From: an uncultured delta proteobacterium
GTDB lineage: Bacteria; Myxococcota_A; Polyangia; Haliangiales; Haliangiaceae
Assembly (NCBI GenBank): GCA_900696455.1
Contig: CAADGB010000043.1
Span: 1-64,000 of the forward strand
DNA length: 64,000 bases
Reading direction: 5' to 3'
The notes below the pieces were generated by a model. It did not search any database, had not been told where the DNA came from, and saw only the letters and a program-made list of their open reading frames with translations. Shown piece after piece: positions 11,159-19,403 of the stretch (within the stretch, counting starts at the first letter, position 1; the number at the start of each line of letters is the position of its first letter). Made by a program: the position numbers and the translations under genes.

Positions 11159-11784
11159 AGGAGTGGATACCAGTAGCGGGAGAGCGACAGGCTCACCTCG
11201 GCCGAGTCGATGGCGGGTGCCATGAGCGCGCGCGCGGCAGCGACCTCGACGCCAACGACCCAGCGCGCGCTGAGCCGGCGCTCCAGGCCGACGCGTGCGG
11301 CGACGACCGGATCGACGGATATGCCGCCACGGCGGCCGTCGGGCACCAGCGCGGTGCCGGCGACGACCGCGTCGCCACGCATGCGGAGCTGCGCGCCGAC
11401 GCCGACGGCGACGGTCGGGATCCAGGCGACGCCGAGCCGCAGCTCGCCTCCGACGAGCAGCCGCGCGGCACGCGTCGTCCGGGTCAGCGTCTCGTTCGTC
11501 GGCGTCGCACCGCCCACCGACACGACGATGTCCTCGAAGCGGCCCTCGCTCATGGTGGCGCCGCCGACCTCGGCGTCGAGCGCGAGCCAGTCGCGCAGGC
11601 CGTAGCTCAGGCGCACGCTGGCGCCGCCGCGCGGGACGCGCGTGGCACCCGCGGCGCCGTCCTCGCGAATCCACGCGAAGCCGCCCTCTGGCGCCACGGT
11701 GACCGCCGCCTCGTAGCGGTCGGCGTACGCGGGAAGTGACGCGCTCGCCACCAGGGCGAGCGTCGCGATCGCGGTGCGACTCAT
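11155..11784 (-). CDS. Outer-membrane beta-barrel protein
   Basis: A 209-residue protein with a cleavable signal peptide (ATLALVASASLPAYA). The rest is alternating amphipathic strands (ASVRLSYGLRDWLALDAEVG, VGVEVAAARAL) ending in a strand with aromatic residues near the C-terminus (LSLSRYWYPLL), as in small outer-membrane porin-like barrels. The start overlaps the upstream gene's stop by four bases (ATGA). It may serve as a scaffold for the lipoproteins encoded at the head of the operon. Confidence 0.6.
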   Translation of the reverse strand: MSRTAIATLALVASASLPAYADRYEAAVTVAPEGGFAWIREDGAAGATRVPRGGASVRLSYGLRDWLALDAEVGGATMSEGRFEDIVVSVGGATPTNETLTRTTRAARLLVGGELRLGVAWIPTVAVGVGAQLRMRGDAVVAGTALVPDGRRGGISVDPVVAARVGLERRLSARWVVGVEVAAARALMAPAIDSAEVSLSLSRYWYPLL

Positions 11785-12728
11785 CGGAGGACGATGCCGC
11801 GGTCGACGACGATCCGCCCGCGGCCGTCGGGCTCCTCGACGGTGAGCTTGAGCGACTGCCCGAGCACGAGGTCGACCTGGCGCAAGACGACGACGGCGGC
11901 GCCTGTCGTCCCGGCCGGCACGACGCCGACGAGCGACTCCTCGGCGGTGTCGATGGTGCTCGACGCCAGGCTGGCCGGACCGGTGTGGTCGGAGCCACGC
12001 GGGCCGCGCACGGTCACCTTCGCGACGCGGTACGCGCCGCCCGAGCGGTTCTGGATGTCGAACAGGAGGTACGCGTCCTGCCCGAGGAACACCGCGCGCG
12101 TGAGGTGGATGATCACGTTGTCGTCGTTACGCGCGCGGCCCTTGAGCTTCACCGTCTCCAGGCGGCGCAGGAGCTTCCCCGCGACCATGCGGTCGGCGCG
12201 GTCGCGGACCTTCGCGTCGAGCGCCTTCTTCGACGCCGCCAGCTCCGCGCGGATCGGCGCGACGCGCTTCTCGACCTCGGCCTCGACGGCCGCGCGGAAG
12301 GCATCCTCGGCGCTTGCGGCCGAGAAGCGGACGAGCGTCATGCCCTCGGAGGTCGCCGGCACCACCCGCAGCGTGATGTTCACCTTGATCTGGCCGTCGC
12401 GCGTCGCGACCGCCAGCGTCGCGGGCGCAGCGCTCGCGCTGTTGGCGCGCACGAGCAAACCGTCGGTGAACTCCTTCACGTCCCAGTCACGACTCGACCC
12501 GATCACCTTCGGGGCGATGGCCGACGGGAACGTGAGCAGGACGTTGGTGTTGATGTGCGCCGGGATGTCGGCGGTGCCGCCCTGCGGGGGAACGAGCACC
12601 GTGGACTCTCCCTTGGCGGTGGTCTTGTGCGCCGTGCCTCCGGGCGGCGCGGGTTGCGCCGTGGCGCCGTCCGTCGTCGCGAGCAACGCAACCGCACACG
12701 CCAGCGCGAGCTTGATGAAGGTCGTCAC
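11781..12728 (-). CDS. DUF2381/TraN-like periplasmic protein
   Basis: A 315-residue protein with a Sec signal (LALACAVALLATTDGATAQ). It resembles the DUF2381 proteins that stand beside Ser/Thr kinases in Myxococcus, or the distantly similar TraN/VirB9-type beta proteins. It has an early beta domain (residues 45-130, LVPPQGGTADIPAHINTNVL), a helical linker with coiled-coil character (AAVEAEVEKRVAPIRAELAA) and a C-terminal beta domain (DDNVIIHLTRAVFLGQDAYLLF). The start overlaps the kinase gene's stop by four bases. The assignment rests on pattern and neighbourhood. Confidence 0.5.
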   Translation of the reverse strand: MTTFIKLALACAVALLATTDGATAQPAPPGGTAHKTTAKGESTVLVPPQGGTADIPAHINTNVLLTFPSAIAPKVIGSSRDWDVKEFTDGLLVRANSASAAPATLAVATRDGQIKVNITLRVVPATSEGMTLVRFSAASAEDAFRAAVEAEVEKRVAPIRAELAASKKALDAKVRDRADRMVAGKLLRRLETVKLKGRARNDDNVIIHLTRAVFLGQDAYLLFDIQNRSGGAYRVAKVTVRGPRGSDHTGPASLASSTIDTAEESLVGVVPAGTTGAAVVVLRQVDLVLGQSLKLTVEEPDGRGRIVVDRGIVLR

Positions 12729-14185
12729 TTGCCACTTCCTCCCAGGTCGTACTCGACGAAGTTGTCCCGCGTGCCCTGGCCGCGCGAGCCGCCGCCCCGC
12801 GTCCTCTTGCGGGCATCGATCGCCGGAACGCCCGCATCGCTCGTCTCGCTCGTCTCGCTCGTCGGAGCGTCGCTCGGCGCGGCGTCGACCGCGACGCTCT
12901 CCGGCGCGACGCTCTCCGGCTCATCGATCGGCGCCGTCGCGGCGGGGGCCGCATTCGCGGTCGCCGTGGCCGATGCCGCGGCGGGCTCGGTCGCCTCGCC
13001 GGCTGGCTCGCTGCTGCCTCCCGTCGCGAGCACGACACCCGTCACGATCGAGGTCGCGCCGATCGCGCCGAGCGCGACGGCCAGCGGCCACCGCTGGCGC
13101 TTCCGGCCCGCTCGCCGCGCCTTCGCGAGCTCGCCCGCGGTCGCCGCCGTCGTGCTCTGCGGCGCGATCGACGTCCCCGCCGGACCGTACGAGCCGTGCA
13201 CGGTGACCAGCTCGGCCGAGCCGCCGGGCCGCCGCGCGTCGCCAGGAAACCGGCCCGCCAGGAGCGCGGCGAGCTGCTCGGCGCCGTCGGGCGGGATCCA
13301 GGGCCGCAGCCGCGCCAGGGCCGACGCCGCATCGACCGGCCGCTCGCTCCGCCTCGGCGAGAGCATGCTGTTCACGAGCTGGTGGAGCCCGGCCGGGACG
13401 ATCGGGTTGATCTGCCCGAGGTCGGGCAGCGGCTCCAGCCCCTTGCCGTACATGAGCACGCGGCCGATGACCGACTCCTGCGTGTCCGTTGCCTTCACGA
13501 AGAGCGGGCGTCCGGCGAGCAGCTCCCAGAGCATCACGCCCACGGCGAACAGATCCGAGCGCCCGTCCAGATCAATCGCGCCTTCGAGCTGCTCCGGGCT
13601 CATGTACGCGGGTTTGCCCTTGGCCGTGCCCGACTGCGTTGCGTTGGTCGCGTGCACGGCCTTGGCGACGCCGAAGTCGGACACCTTCACGCGCCCGTCG
13701 TAGGTGAGGAGCACGTTCGACGGCGTGCAATCGCGATGAACGATGAGGAGCAGCTTGCCGTTCTCCGGGTTCGTCGCCGCATGCGCGTGACCGAGGCCCC
13801 GCAACACCTCGCCCATGATGTACGCGGCGACCGGCATCGGTACGGGCCCCGTGCGCGCCAGCTTCTCGAGATCGCGCCCGTGCACGTATTCGAGCACCTG
13901 GAACACGTTGCCGTCGATGCCCCGATCGAAGTCGAGCACGGCGACGATGTTGTCGTGATGGAGCAGAGAGGCGAGCCACGCCTCGTTCTTGAACATCTCG
14001 AAGAAGACCGGGTTCGCGCTGAACGTCGGCAGGACGACCTTGATCGCGACCTCGCGCTGGAAGCCCTCGCCGCTGACGATCGCCCCACGGTAGACGCGCG
14101 CCATCCCGCCCTCGCCGAGCAGCTCGCCGAGCCGGTATTTCCCGGCGCGGTCGATGGTCTGTGCGATGTCGGTGGAGTCGATCAC
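12725..14185 (-). CDS. Ser/Thr protein kinase with single TM and extracytoplasmic tail
   Basis: A 486-residue PknB-like layout. The kinase domain is at residues 17-300: GEGGMARVY near 24, Lys49 in VAIKVV, catalytic HRDCTPSN at 150-157 (Cys where Leu or Val is usual), DFG at 170-172 and KPAYMSPEQ. One membrane helix follows (WPLAVALGAIGATSIVTGVV), then an Ala/Pro/Glu-rich tail with a basic end. It sits between lipoproteins and envelope proteins, so it probably relays an envelope state. The FHA protein at 28008 is a plausible partner. The start overlaps the previous TGA (ATGA). Confidence 0.88.
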   Translation of the reverse strand: MIDSTDIAQTIDRAGKYRLGELLGEGGMARVYRGAIVSGEGFQREVAIKVVLPTFSANPVFFEMFKNEAWLASLLHHDNIVAVLDFDRGIDGNVFQVLEYVHGRDLEKLARTGPVPMPVAAYIMGEVLRGLGHAHAATNPENGKLLLIVHRDCTPSNVLLTYDGRVKVSDFGVAKAVHATNATQSGTAKGKPAYMSPEQLEGAIDLDGRSDLFAVGVMLWELLAGRPLFVKATDTQESVIGRVLMYGKGLEPLPDLGQINPIVPAGLHQLVNSMLSPRRSERPVDAASALARLRPWIPPDGAEQLAALLAGRFPGDARRPGGSAELVTVHGSYGPAGTSIAPQSTTAATAGELAKARRAGRKRQRWPLAVALGAIGATSIVTGVVLATGGSSEPAGEATEPAAASATATANAAPAATAPIDEPESVAPESVAVDAAPSDAPTSETSETSDAGVPAIDARKRTRGGGSRGQGTRDNFVEYDLGGSGK

Positions 14186-15444
14186 TCGGGCGCCGCCGGC
14201 ACGCCAATCATCGCCGACTCCCAGGTGACGTCACCGTCCGCCCGGCGCGCTCCGTACGGGGCCTCGGAGGACGATCCGCGCACCGCGACCGACCATCGGA
14301 CACCGCCAGGCATAAGGTCCCACGTCGCCTCCCAACCGGGGATGTCTCGCCGATCAGGCGTGGCGTAGGTTCCGTTGTCTCCAAGACCGTCCATCGCCAT
14401 TCGGCGGGAGGAGATGTGAGCGAGGATGTAGCGTGACGAAGTCTCGTCGGAGGTGGACGCGTCGAAGTCGATCGCCCGACGATCAGGGAACGCTCCCGTC
14501 CACGTGAAGGTCTCGTTGGCGGCATCCGCTTGACGCTGGTAGCTCGCGGCCACCAGTCCGGGCGGGAACGTGCCGGTGAACGAACCGTCCTGGTTGTTGT
14601 GGAACGTCACTCTCCGTCGAGTGGTGGGCGTGATGGCATTAGCGTAGATGCGCCGCTGGTCGCCGCTCACGAGTTGCTCGCGTGGGAACAGCGCATCGGT
14701 CAGGGGAAGCATGGTCGTCCCGTTCTTGGTACTGACGGTCGATCGGCGCGACACGGTCTCACCTTGCAGAGCGCCCGTCACACTCAGATCCAGTGGACGT
14801 AACGGCGAGCCGTTGACGTCCGTCTCGAGGACGAGCGACGTGGGAGCGGTGAAGGGCAGGTCATGGACGATCAGCGCGTTCGTCGACGATGTGGCGATCA
14901 CGTCACCGGGACCGGTCCGCACATCGACGTCGAACGTCCCAGCGGACACCATGAGGTGGCCGGGCGTGTACAAGCCGCCGATCGGACGCACCTCGCCTGT
15001 GAACCGCACGGTGGGCGGCGGCGCGTAGCAAAGCACCTCGACCTGGAGAGGATCCTCGCTCGTCAGGTGGAAGAAGGACACCTGCGCGTCGTCGTAGGGG
15101 GTCATGGCGTGGCAGGCCACGACCAGATCGATGGTGGCGGAGAGGATCCTGCCCGCGTACTCGCCGAGGCTTACCTCCGGGACGATGGTCCACGGAGCCC
15201 CGCCATCCCGAACGGCGACGAGACGCGCGCGTCCCTGGGGAAAGATCGCCGAGTGCGTGATCACGCGAAACTCGGTTCCCGGCGTTGCGTCTACCGCCGC
15301 ATCACCGGAGTTGTCGTCAGCGTCCGTTGCACCATCGACCGTCTCGTCCGGGGCCCCGCCGCACGCGGCCAAGGCCAAGACGAACATCAAGGCGACCGCC
15401 GTGCGCGTCCGTGCCGCTGGCGCGAGAGTTCGGTTTGTCGTCAT
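14182..15444 (-). CDS. Secreted lipoprotein, unknown
   Basis: A 420-residue lipoprotein with signal and lipobox VLALAACGG near residue 27, then an Asp/Ala-rich linker of the kind common in myxobacterial lipoproteins (DGATDADDNSGDAAVDA). The rest is beta-rich without a recognised domain. ATG 15444 is 34 bases after the previous gene. The stop overlaps the kinase start. It belongs to the group of three lipoproteins heading the operon. Confidence 0.65.
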   Translation of the reverse strand: MTTNRTLAPAARTRTAVALMFVLALAACGGAPDETVDGATDADDNSGDAAVDATPGTEFRVITHSAIFPQGRARLVAVRDGGAPWTIVPEVSLGEYAGRILSATIDLVVACHAMTPYDDAQVSFFHLTSEDPLQVEVLCYAPPPTVRFTGEVRPIGGLYTPGHLMVSAGTFDVDVRTGPGDVIATSSTNALIVHDLPFTAPTSLVLETDVNGSPLRPLDLSVTGALQGETVSRRSTVSTKNGTTMLPLTDALFPREQLVSGDQRRIYANAITPTTRRRVTFHNNQDGSFTGTFPPGLVAASYQRQADAANETFTWTGAFPDRRAIDFDASTSDETSSRYILAHISSRRMAMDGLGDNGTYATPDRRDIPGWEATWDLMPGGVRWSVAVRGSSSEAPYGARRADGDVTWESAMIGVPAAPE

Positions 15445-15478
15445 TGCTGGGGTCTCGGTGTGCCGGCAAGCGGGGACG

Positions 15479-15904
15479 TCATTGCGCCGGCACCAAGCAG
15501 CGCGCCTCGGCGACGCCGGTACGCGTCTGCGAGCTGGTGGAGATCCAGCTACACGAGAACGAGTCGGGAAGCGCTGTGCTCGGTGACGCGACGTAGATGA
15601 GCACTTGCGGGTCGTCGATCCCCTGGTCGAGTCGGCAGCCGCCACCGAGGAGAATCGCGCCCGTGGGGCACTGTGCGGTTTGGCCTCCAGCGCTGTTCGC
15701 GCCGATCGCGCCCGTCGCGCTCACCGACATCACGCGGCCAGCGATGGGGGCTTCCGCCGCCGGACAGTCACAGACTGCAGCGTCCGCGTCGCCGGGCGAG
15801 TCATCGCTGCACGCGATCACTAAGGTAGCGCCGGCGATCGCGCCAGCGAGCGTTGGGAGGATCCAGCGTGAGAGGGACATTGGGTTCGTGCTCCTGTCGG
15901 TCAT
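15479..15904 (-). CDS. Small lipoprotein
   Basis: A 141-residue lipoprotein with a signal helix (WILPTLAGAIAGATLVIAC) and lipobox Cys near residue 32, followed by an acidic linker and CDCPAAE. The mature part has several Cys (AQCPTGAILLGGGC, FSCSW, ARCLV), suggesting disulfides. The sequence GAILLGGGCRL is seen in cysteine-rich secreted proteins of this group. ATG 15904 overlaps the upstream TGA; a second ATG at 15880 is possible. Confidence 0.6.
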   Translation of the reverse strand: MTDRSTNPMSLSRWILPTLAGAIAGATLVIACSDDSPGDADAAVCDCPAAEAPIAGRVMSVSATGAIGANSAGGQTAQCPTGAILLGGGCRLDQGIDDPQVLIYVASPSTALPDSFSCSWISTSSQTRTGVAEARCLVPAQ

Positions 15905-18900
15905 GGAGGCGTTGGAGTCGTAGGTTGGATTGGCTCGTCCGAGTACCAGTTCAGGATGTTGGCGACGCGCAAGCCGGTATCCGGCAGGACGTACGTTGGA
16001 ATTTCGTCGCCGCTCGTGGTCCAAGAGCTGCGCACGAAGGCTCGCACGTCGCCGATCCCCGTGACCTCGGCGCGCCACGTCGCGCGGAACTTCCGGTACG
16101 TCCGTCGTCGGAGGCAGCGGTAGGGCGCGAGTGGCGTCCACTCGACGCAGCCGGTGCGCGTCTCGTCGACCGCGCCGCTCATCGTCGCGCCACCGGCGGT
16201 GAACTCGGTGTACGGTCCCGGCGCGCCAGGTTGTAGACCGATCGGTCCGACGAGGACGGGGACGATCCAGAACTTTCGCGGAGGCGGCGCCCCAGTCACG
16301 GGAGGGCCGCGCGGAGGGATCATCACGGTCACTCGCGTCCGGGTGTTCATGTCGGTCGACGTGGTGCTGCACCCGGGGCACTGCGTCAACTCGATGTAGC
16401 TACCGGTGCCGACCGGCTCCTCCCAGACGCGGATCGAGTAGCTCGACGGCGGGATCGAGGTCGTTTCGAGCGCGGAGAGCGTCGTGGTTCCTGTCCCCGG
16501 GTAGGTCACGGGCTCGCAGCCGGGCGTCTCATGGTTCGGGCCACCACCCGGGTCCGTGCCGCACAAGGTGCTGACGGTCGTCTCGTTGAACGTCCATCGA
16601 TTCTGGTAGTAGCGCTTTCCCGCGACGCCGGCCGTCGGTCTCACGACATCGATCGAGAGGTATACGGTCTCGTTCGTCGGGTTGTAGACGGGGAACTGCA
16701 TCAAGCCGACGCCGCTCGGCGTGCCCGGCGTAGGCGCGTTCATGAGCATCGAGATCGGCTCGTAGGGCGAGGTCGTGTCCGCCAGCGAGAAGGTGGCGGC
16801 GGTCAGGCCGTACTTGCCCGAGCCCGCGGGACCGTTCGTCGGCGCCGAGGGCCCGCCTGGCATCGTCACGGACGGGAATCCGAAGTCGAGCGGGGCTGCG
16901 AGGAGGTCGTGATTCCAGCATCGCGTGACTACATCGGCGTCGCGGTTGAGCCGGTCGCGTCCACGGAACTGGATCTCGAAGACCCCTTCCTTGGTCCCGA
17001 GCACGGGGATCGATGGCCCGCTCGACGCCGTGCGGAAGAGATTCACCGTGTACGCGCCGGTGCCCGCGAGCGGCGTCCAGTCCAGCGGGAACGTGTTGGT
17101 CGCGACGTCACGAATGCGATAGGCGACGGTCGCGTAGTCGACGCCGACGCCGTCGTCGGAGATGGCCATCGCCCAGCGGAGGGGGTTTCGTCCGCCCGGA
17201 CCGGCACCGTTGCTCTCGCTCGCGTAGAGCGGTTGTTCGTCGAGCAGGTAGGCGTACTTGGTCACCTTGCGGGCGCTCGCGACATCGCAGGCGGTGGCGG
17301 GGCCGAGCGTGACCGCGGCGCCCCCGTGCGCGTGCGTCGGGCTGCGGTCGGCGACGCCGAAGATTGGGTCGATCGTCTGGTCGAACGTGATCGTGTCGCC
17401 GCTCTCGTCGCGCACCGTCGTGTCGGGGATCGTGATCACGGGGGGCGTCGCATCGTACCGGATGCGCTGCGACACGCTGGCGGTGTTGCCCGCTCGATCG
17501 ACGGCATCGACGCGGATGGTCTTGCCCGTCACACCCGGGATCGTCCCGGCCGGAAGCGTCATCGTCCACGAGCCCGCGCCCGGCGTGGCGGTCCCGACCA
17601 TGACGCCGTCGGCGAAGACCGTGATGGTGTCGAGGTTGACCTCAGTGAGCATGCCACCGATCGTCGGCGTCGGGCTCCCGGTCCACCAGTCGGCGCCGCT
17701 CACGTAGAAGCCGGTCGAACTCATCGTGATCTGCGGATCGGTGTTGTCGACAGTGAACGAGCGGCTCGTGGTAGCCTGGAGGCCGGTGCTATCCGTGGCC
17801 TGGGCCGAGACCGTGAGCGCGCCATCCGGCAGCGCGTCGGTGGCGATCTCAGCCGTGGCGACGGCGTTGGTCGGGTCGCCGTCGGTGTCGACGAGCCCGT
17901 CGAGGAACACCAGATCCGGGTTCATGTCGAGGTCGTCGGTGGCACGCACCCGCACGGTGATGGTGTCGCGCACGAACGCGTCCGCGGGCGGCGTTGGGGC
18001 CTCGAAGAAGACCGATGGAGGGGTACGATCGGCCGAATCGCGGCAGGCGTCTCCGAACAGCGCAGGCTCGGTGGCGTCCGCGAGGGCGCGGGCGATGGGC
18101 AGGATCGCCGTGTCGCTCAGGCCGGTCTGGTTGAGCGGCGACCGGGCGAGCTTGAGGAGCGCGCCGTGCAGCGTCGAGCGGGGGGACCCCGCGAAGAGGT
18201 CACAGTTTTCGCGGCACTCCCCCAGCGTGCATGCCAGGCTCGTGTTCGGCTGGCACCCCACCAGGGGCGCGCACTCGCCGACCTGGAGCCCGGATCCGTG
18301 GGTATTGTCGTTATTGTCGTTTCCGTCGAAGGGCGGCGCCGCCAGGTCGGCGGTCCACGCCTTGGCGAGGGCGAAAGCATGCGCCTCTTGCCGCGAGGCA
18401 CCCGAGGCGACGGCGATGTCATCGACCATGATGTTCATCGCGCCCAGGATCAGCGAGGCCCGGACGGCCGGGGTCGCGCTCGACGCGGGCTGGTCCAGCG
18501 GTGCCGGATCGATGCGGTCCCATGGCACATCCGCAAAGTGCCGAAACGTGAGGGCCGAGGCGGACTCGTAGGCGTCCTGGAGGTTGTCGTGCATCCGCGC
18601 GGAGAGGCGGTACCGCGCGTAGGCTGCCGTCAGGTCGGAGATGGGGGACACGAGCACGCCTGTCCGGTCCTCGTACAGGTCGACGATCGCGAACGCGCGG
18701 AGCTCGTCGGTTGGATCGAGGACGATCGTCTCTCCGCTCACGAGGTCCGTGAAGCTCCCGCCGCGGGAGACGACCTCGAAGAGGCCATGGTTGAACGAGA
18801 AGCCATGCGTCATTTCCCACCCGCCGTCCGATGCGGTGACGGTCTCGCCGATTCGCATGCGCACGCCGCCGACGTTGTCGGTGACCGTCAACTGGTTCAC

Positions 18901-19086
18901 CTCCACGGCCGCGCCCGCCACGCCGCCCACCGGAGACAGGGCCACGAGCCCCGCCATGGTCGCGGTCCGGTCATCCGGGCCGTCGTCGTCGCCGCTGCCG
19001 CAGGCGCCCGCGACGAGCGGCACGAGCGTCGCCGCCGCGAGCACCAAGGACCGACCGACGCGCGTTGACTGGTGGCTGGACCGCAT
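15901..19086 (-). CDS. Large Ig-like-repeat surface lipoprotein
   Basis: A 1061-residue protein, the first gene of the operon. Signal LVLAAATLVPLVAGACGSGD gives a lipobox Cys near residue 25. Residues 40-120 resemble a carboxypeptidase-regulatory-like beta fold. A Cys-rich segment (GECAPLVGCQPN, CTLGECRENC) lies near residue 290. Bacterial Ig-like repeats follow (TPPSVFFEAPTPP, VDNTDPQITM, VDAVDRAGNTASV, RIRDVATNTFPLDW). The C-terminal part is Pro/Gly-rich and unrecognised. It probably lies on the cell surface as an adhesin-like or scaffold protein. The gene is divergent from the toxin gene across a 317-bp gap. Confidence 0.75.
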   Translation of the reverse strand: MRSSHQSTRVGRSLVLAAATLVPLVAGACGSGDDDGPDDRTATMAGLVALSPVGGVAGAAVEVNQLTVTDNVGGVRMRIGETVTASDGGWEMTHGFSFNHGLFEVVSRGGSFTDLVSGETIVLDPTDELRAFAIVDLYEDRTGVLVSPISDLTAAYARYRLSARMHDNLQDAYESASALTFRHFADVPWDRIDPAPLDQPASSATPAVRASLILGAMNIMVDDIAVASGASRQEAHAFALAKAWTADLAAPPFDGNDNNDNTHGSGLQVGECAPLVGCQPNTSLACTLGECRENCDLFAGSPRSTLHGALLKLARSPLNQTGLSDTAILPIARALADATEPALFGDACRDSADRTPPSVFFEAPTPPADAFVRDTITVRVRATDDLDMNPDLVFLDGLVDTDGDPTNAVATAEIATDALPDGALTVSAQATDSTGLQATTSRSFTVDNTDPQITMSSTGFYVSGADWWTGSPTPTIGGMLTEVNLDTITVFADGVMVGTATPGAGSWTMTLPAGTIPGVTGKTIRVDAVDRAGNTASVSQRIRYDATPPVITIPDTTVRDESGDTITFDQTIDPIFGVADRSPTHAHGGAAVTLGPATACDVASARKVTKYAYLLDEQPLYASESNGAGPGGRNPLRWAMAISDDGVGVDYATVAYRIRDVATNTFPLDWTPLAGTGAYTVNLFRTASSGPSIPVLGTKEGVFEIQFRGRDRLNRDADVVTRCWNHDLLAAPLDFGFPSVTMPGGPSAPTNGPAGSGKYGLTAATFSLADTTSPYEPISMLMNAPTPGTPSGVGLMQFPVYNPTNETVYLSIDVVRPTAGVAGKRYYQNRWTFNETTVSTLCGTDPGGGPNHETPGCEPVTYPGTGTTTLSALETTSIPPSSYSIRVWEEPVGTGSYIELTQCPGCSTTSTDMNTRTRVTVMIPPRGPPVTGAPPPRKFWIVPVLVGPIGLQPGAPGPYTEFTAGGATMSGAVDETRTGCVEWTPLAPYRCLRRRTYRKFRATWRAEVTGIGDVRAFVRSSWTTSGDEIPTYVLPDTGLRVANILNWYSDEPIQPTTPTPP

Positions 19087-19403
19087 GAACTCCGACCCTA
19101 GGCGCGAGGATCTCTGAAAGTCAAGCGCGGTGTTCTTGTCATGGCCGGCCACGACTCGGTGCCCGTGTCGTCGACGAAGATCGGGCGCCGCAGATCGATC
19201 ACCCCTGGAGTGTGATGTGGAGCTGGCGGTCATTGAAATCGCGGTCTTCGACTGGTCCGACTGGCAACGAGACACCCGGTGACTGACCTCCAGTTGCCAC
19301 CGTGACGGAGATCGTCACTGGCAACGACTCCCGGTTTCTCCAGGCACCGCTGCCAGTCGGGAGGGTCGCGGGCGCTGGCATCGTAGGATGCGAGCAAGAG
19401 CCC
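19087..19403. promoter_or_regulatory. Divergent intergenic region with repeated CTGGCAAC words
   Basis: This 317-bp gap separates the ten-gene operon from the toxin gene. ACTGGCAACGA occurs twice (19260-19270 and 19317-19327), and the inverse word GTTGCCA lies between them (near 19293). The second copy begins a 47-bp block (19318-19364) that recurs before the gene at 29278. Such spacing suggests binding sites for a shared regulator or an alternative sigma factor. No sigma70 or sigma54 consensus is evident. Confidence 0.5.
19318..19364 (+). promoter_or_regulatory. 47-bp upstream element, copy 1
   Basis: Ungapped match of 37 of 47 positions (counted by eye) to 29153-29199. Conserved blocks in order are CTGGCAAC, GTTTCTCC, GCTGCCA and TCGGGAGG. 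It ends 39 bases before the GTG of the DUF4157 toxin gene, which fits a promoter or operator. Confidence 0.55.
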
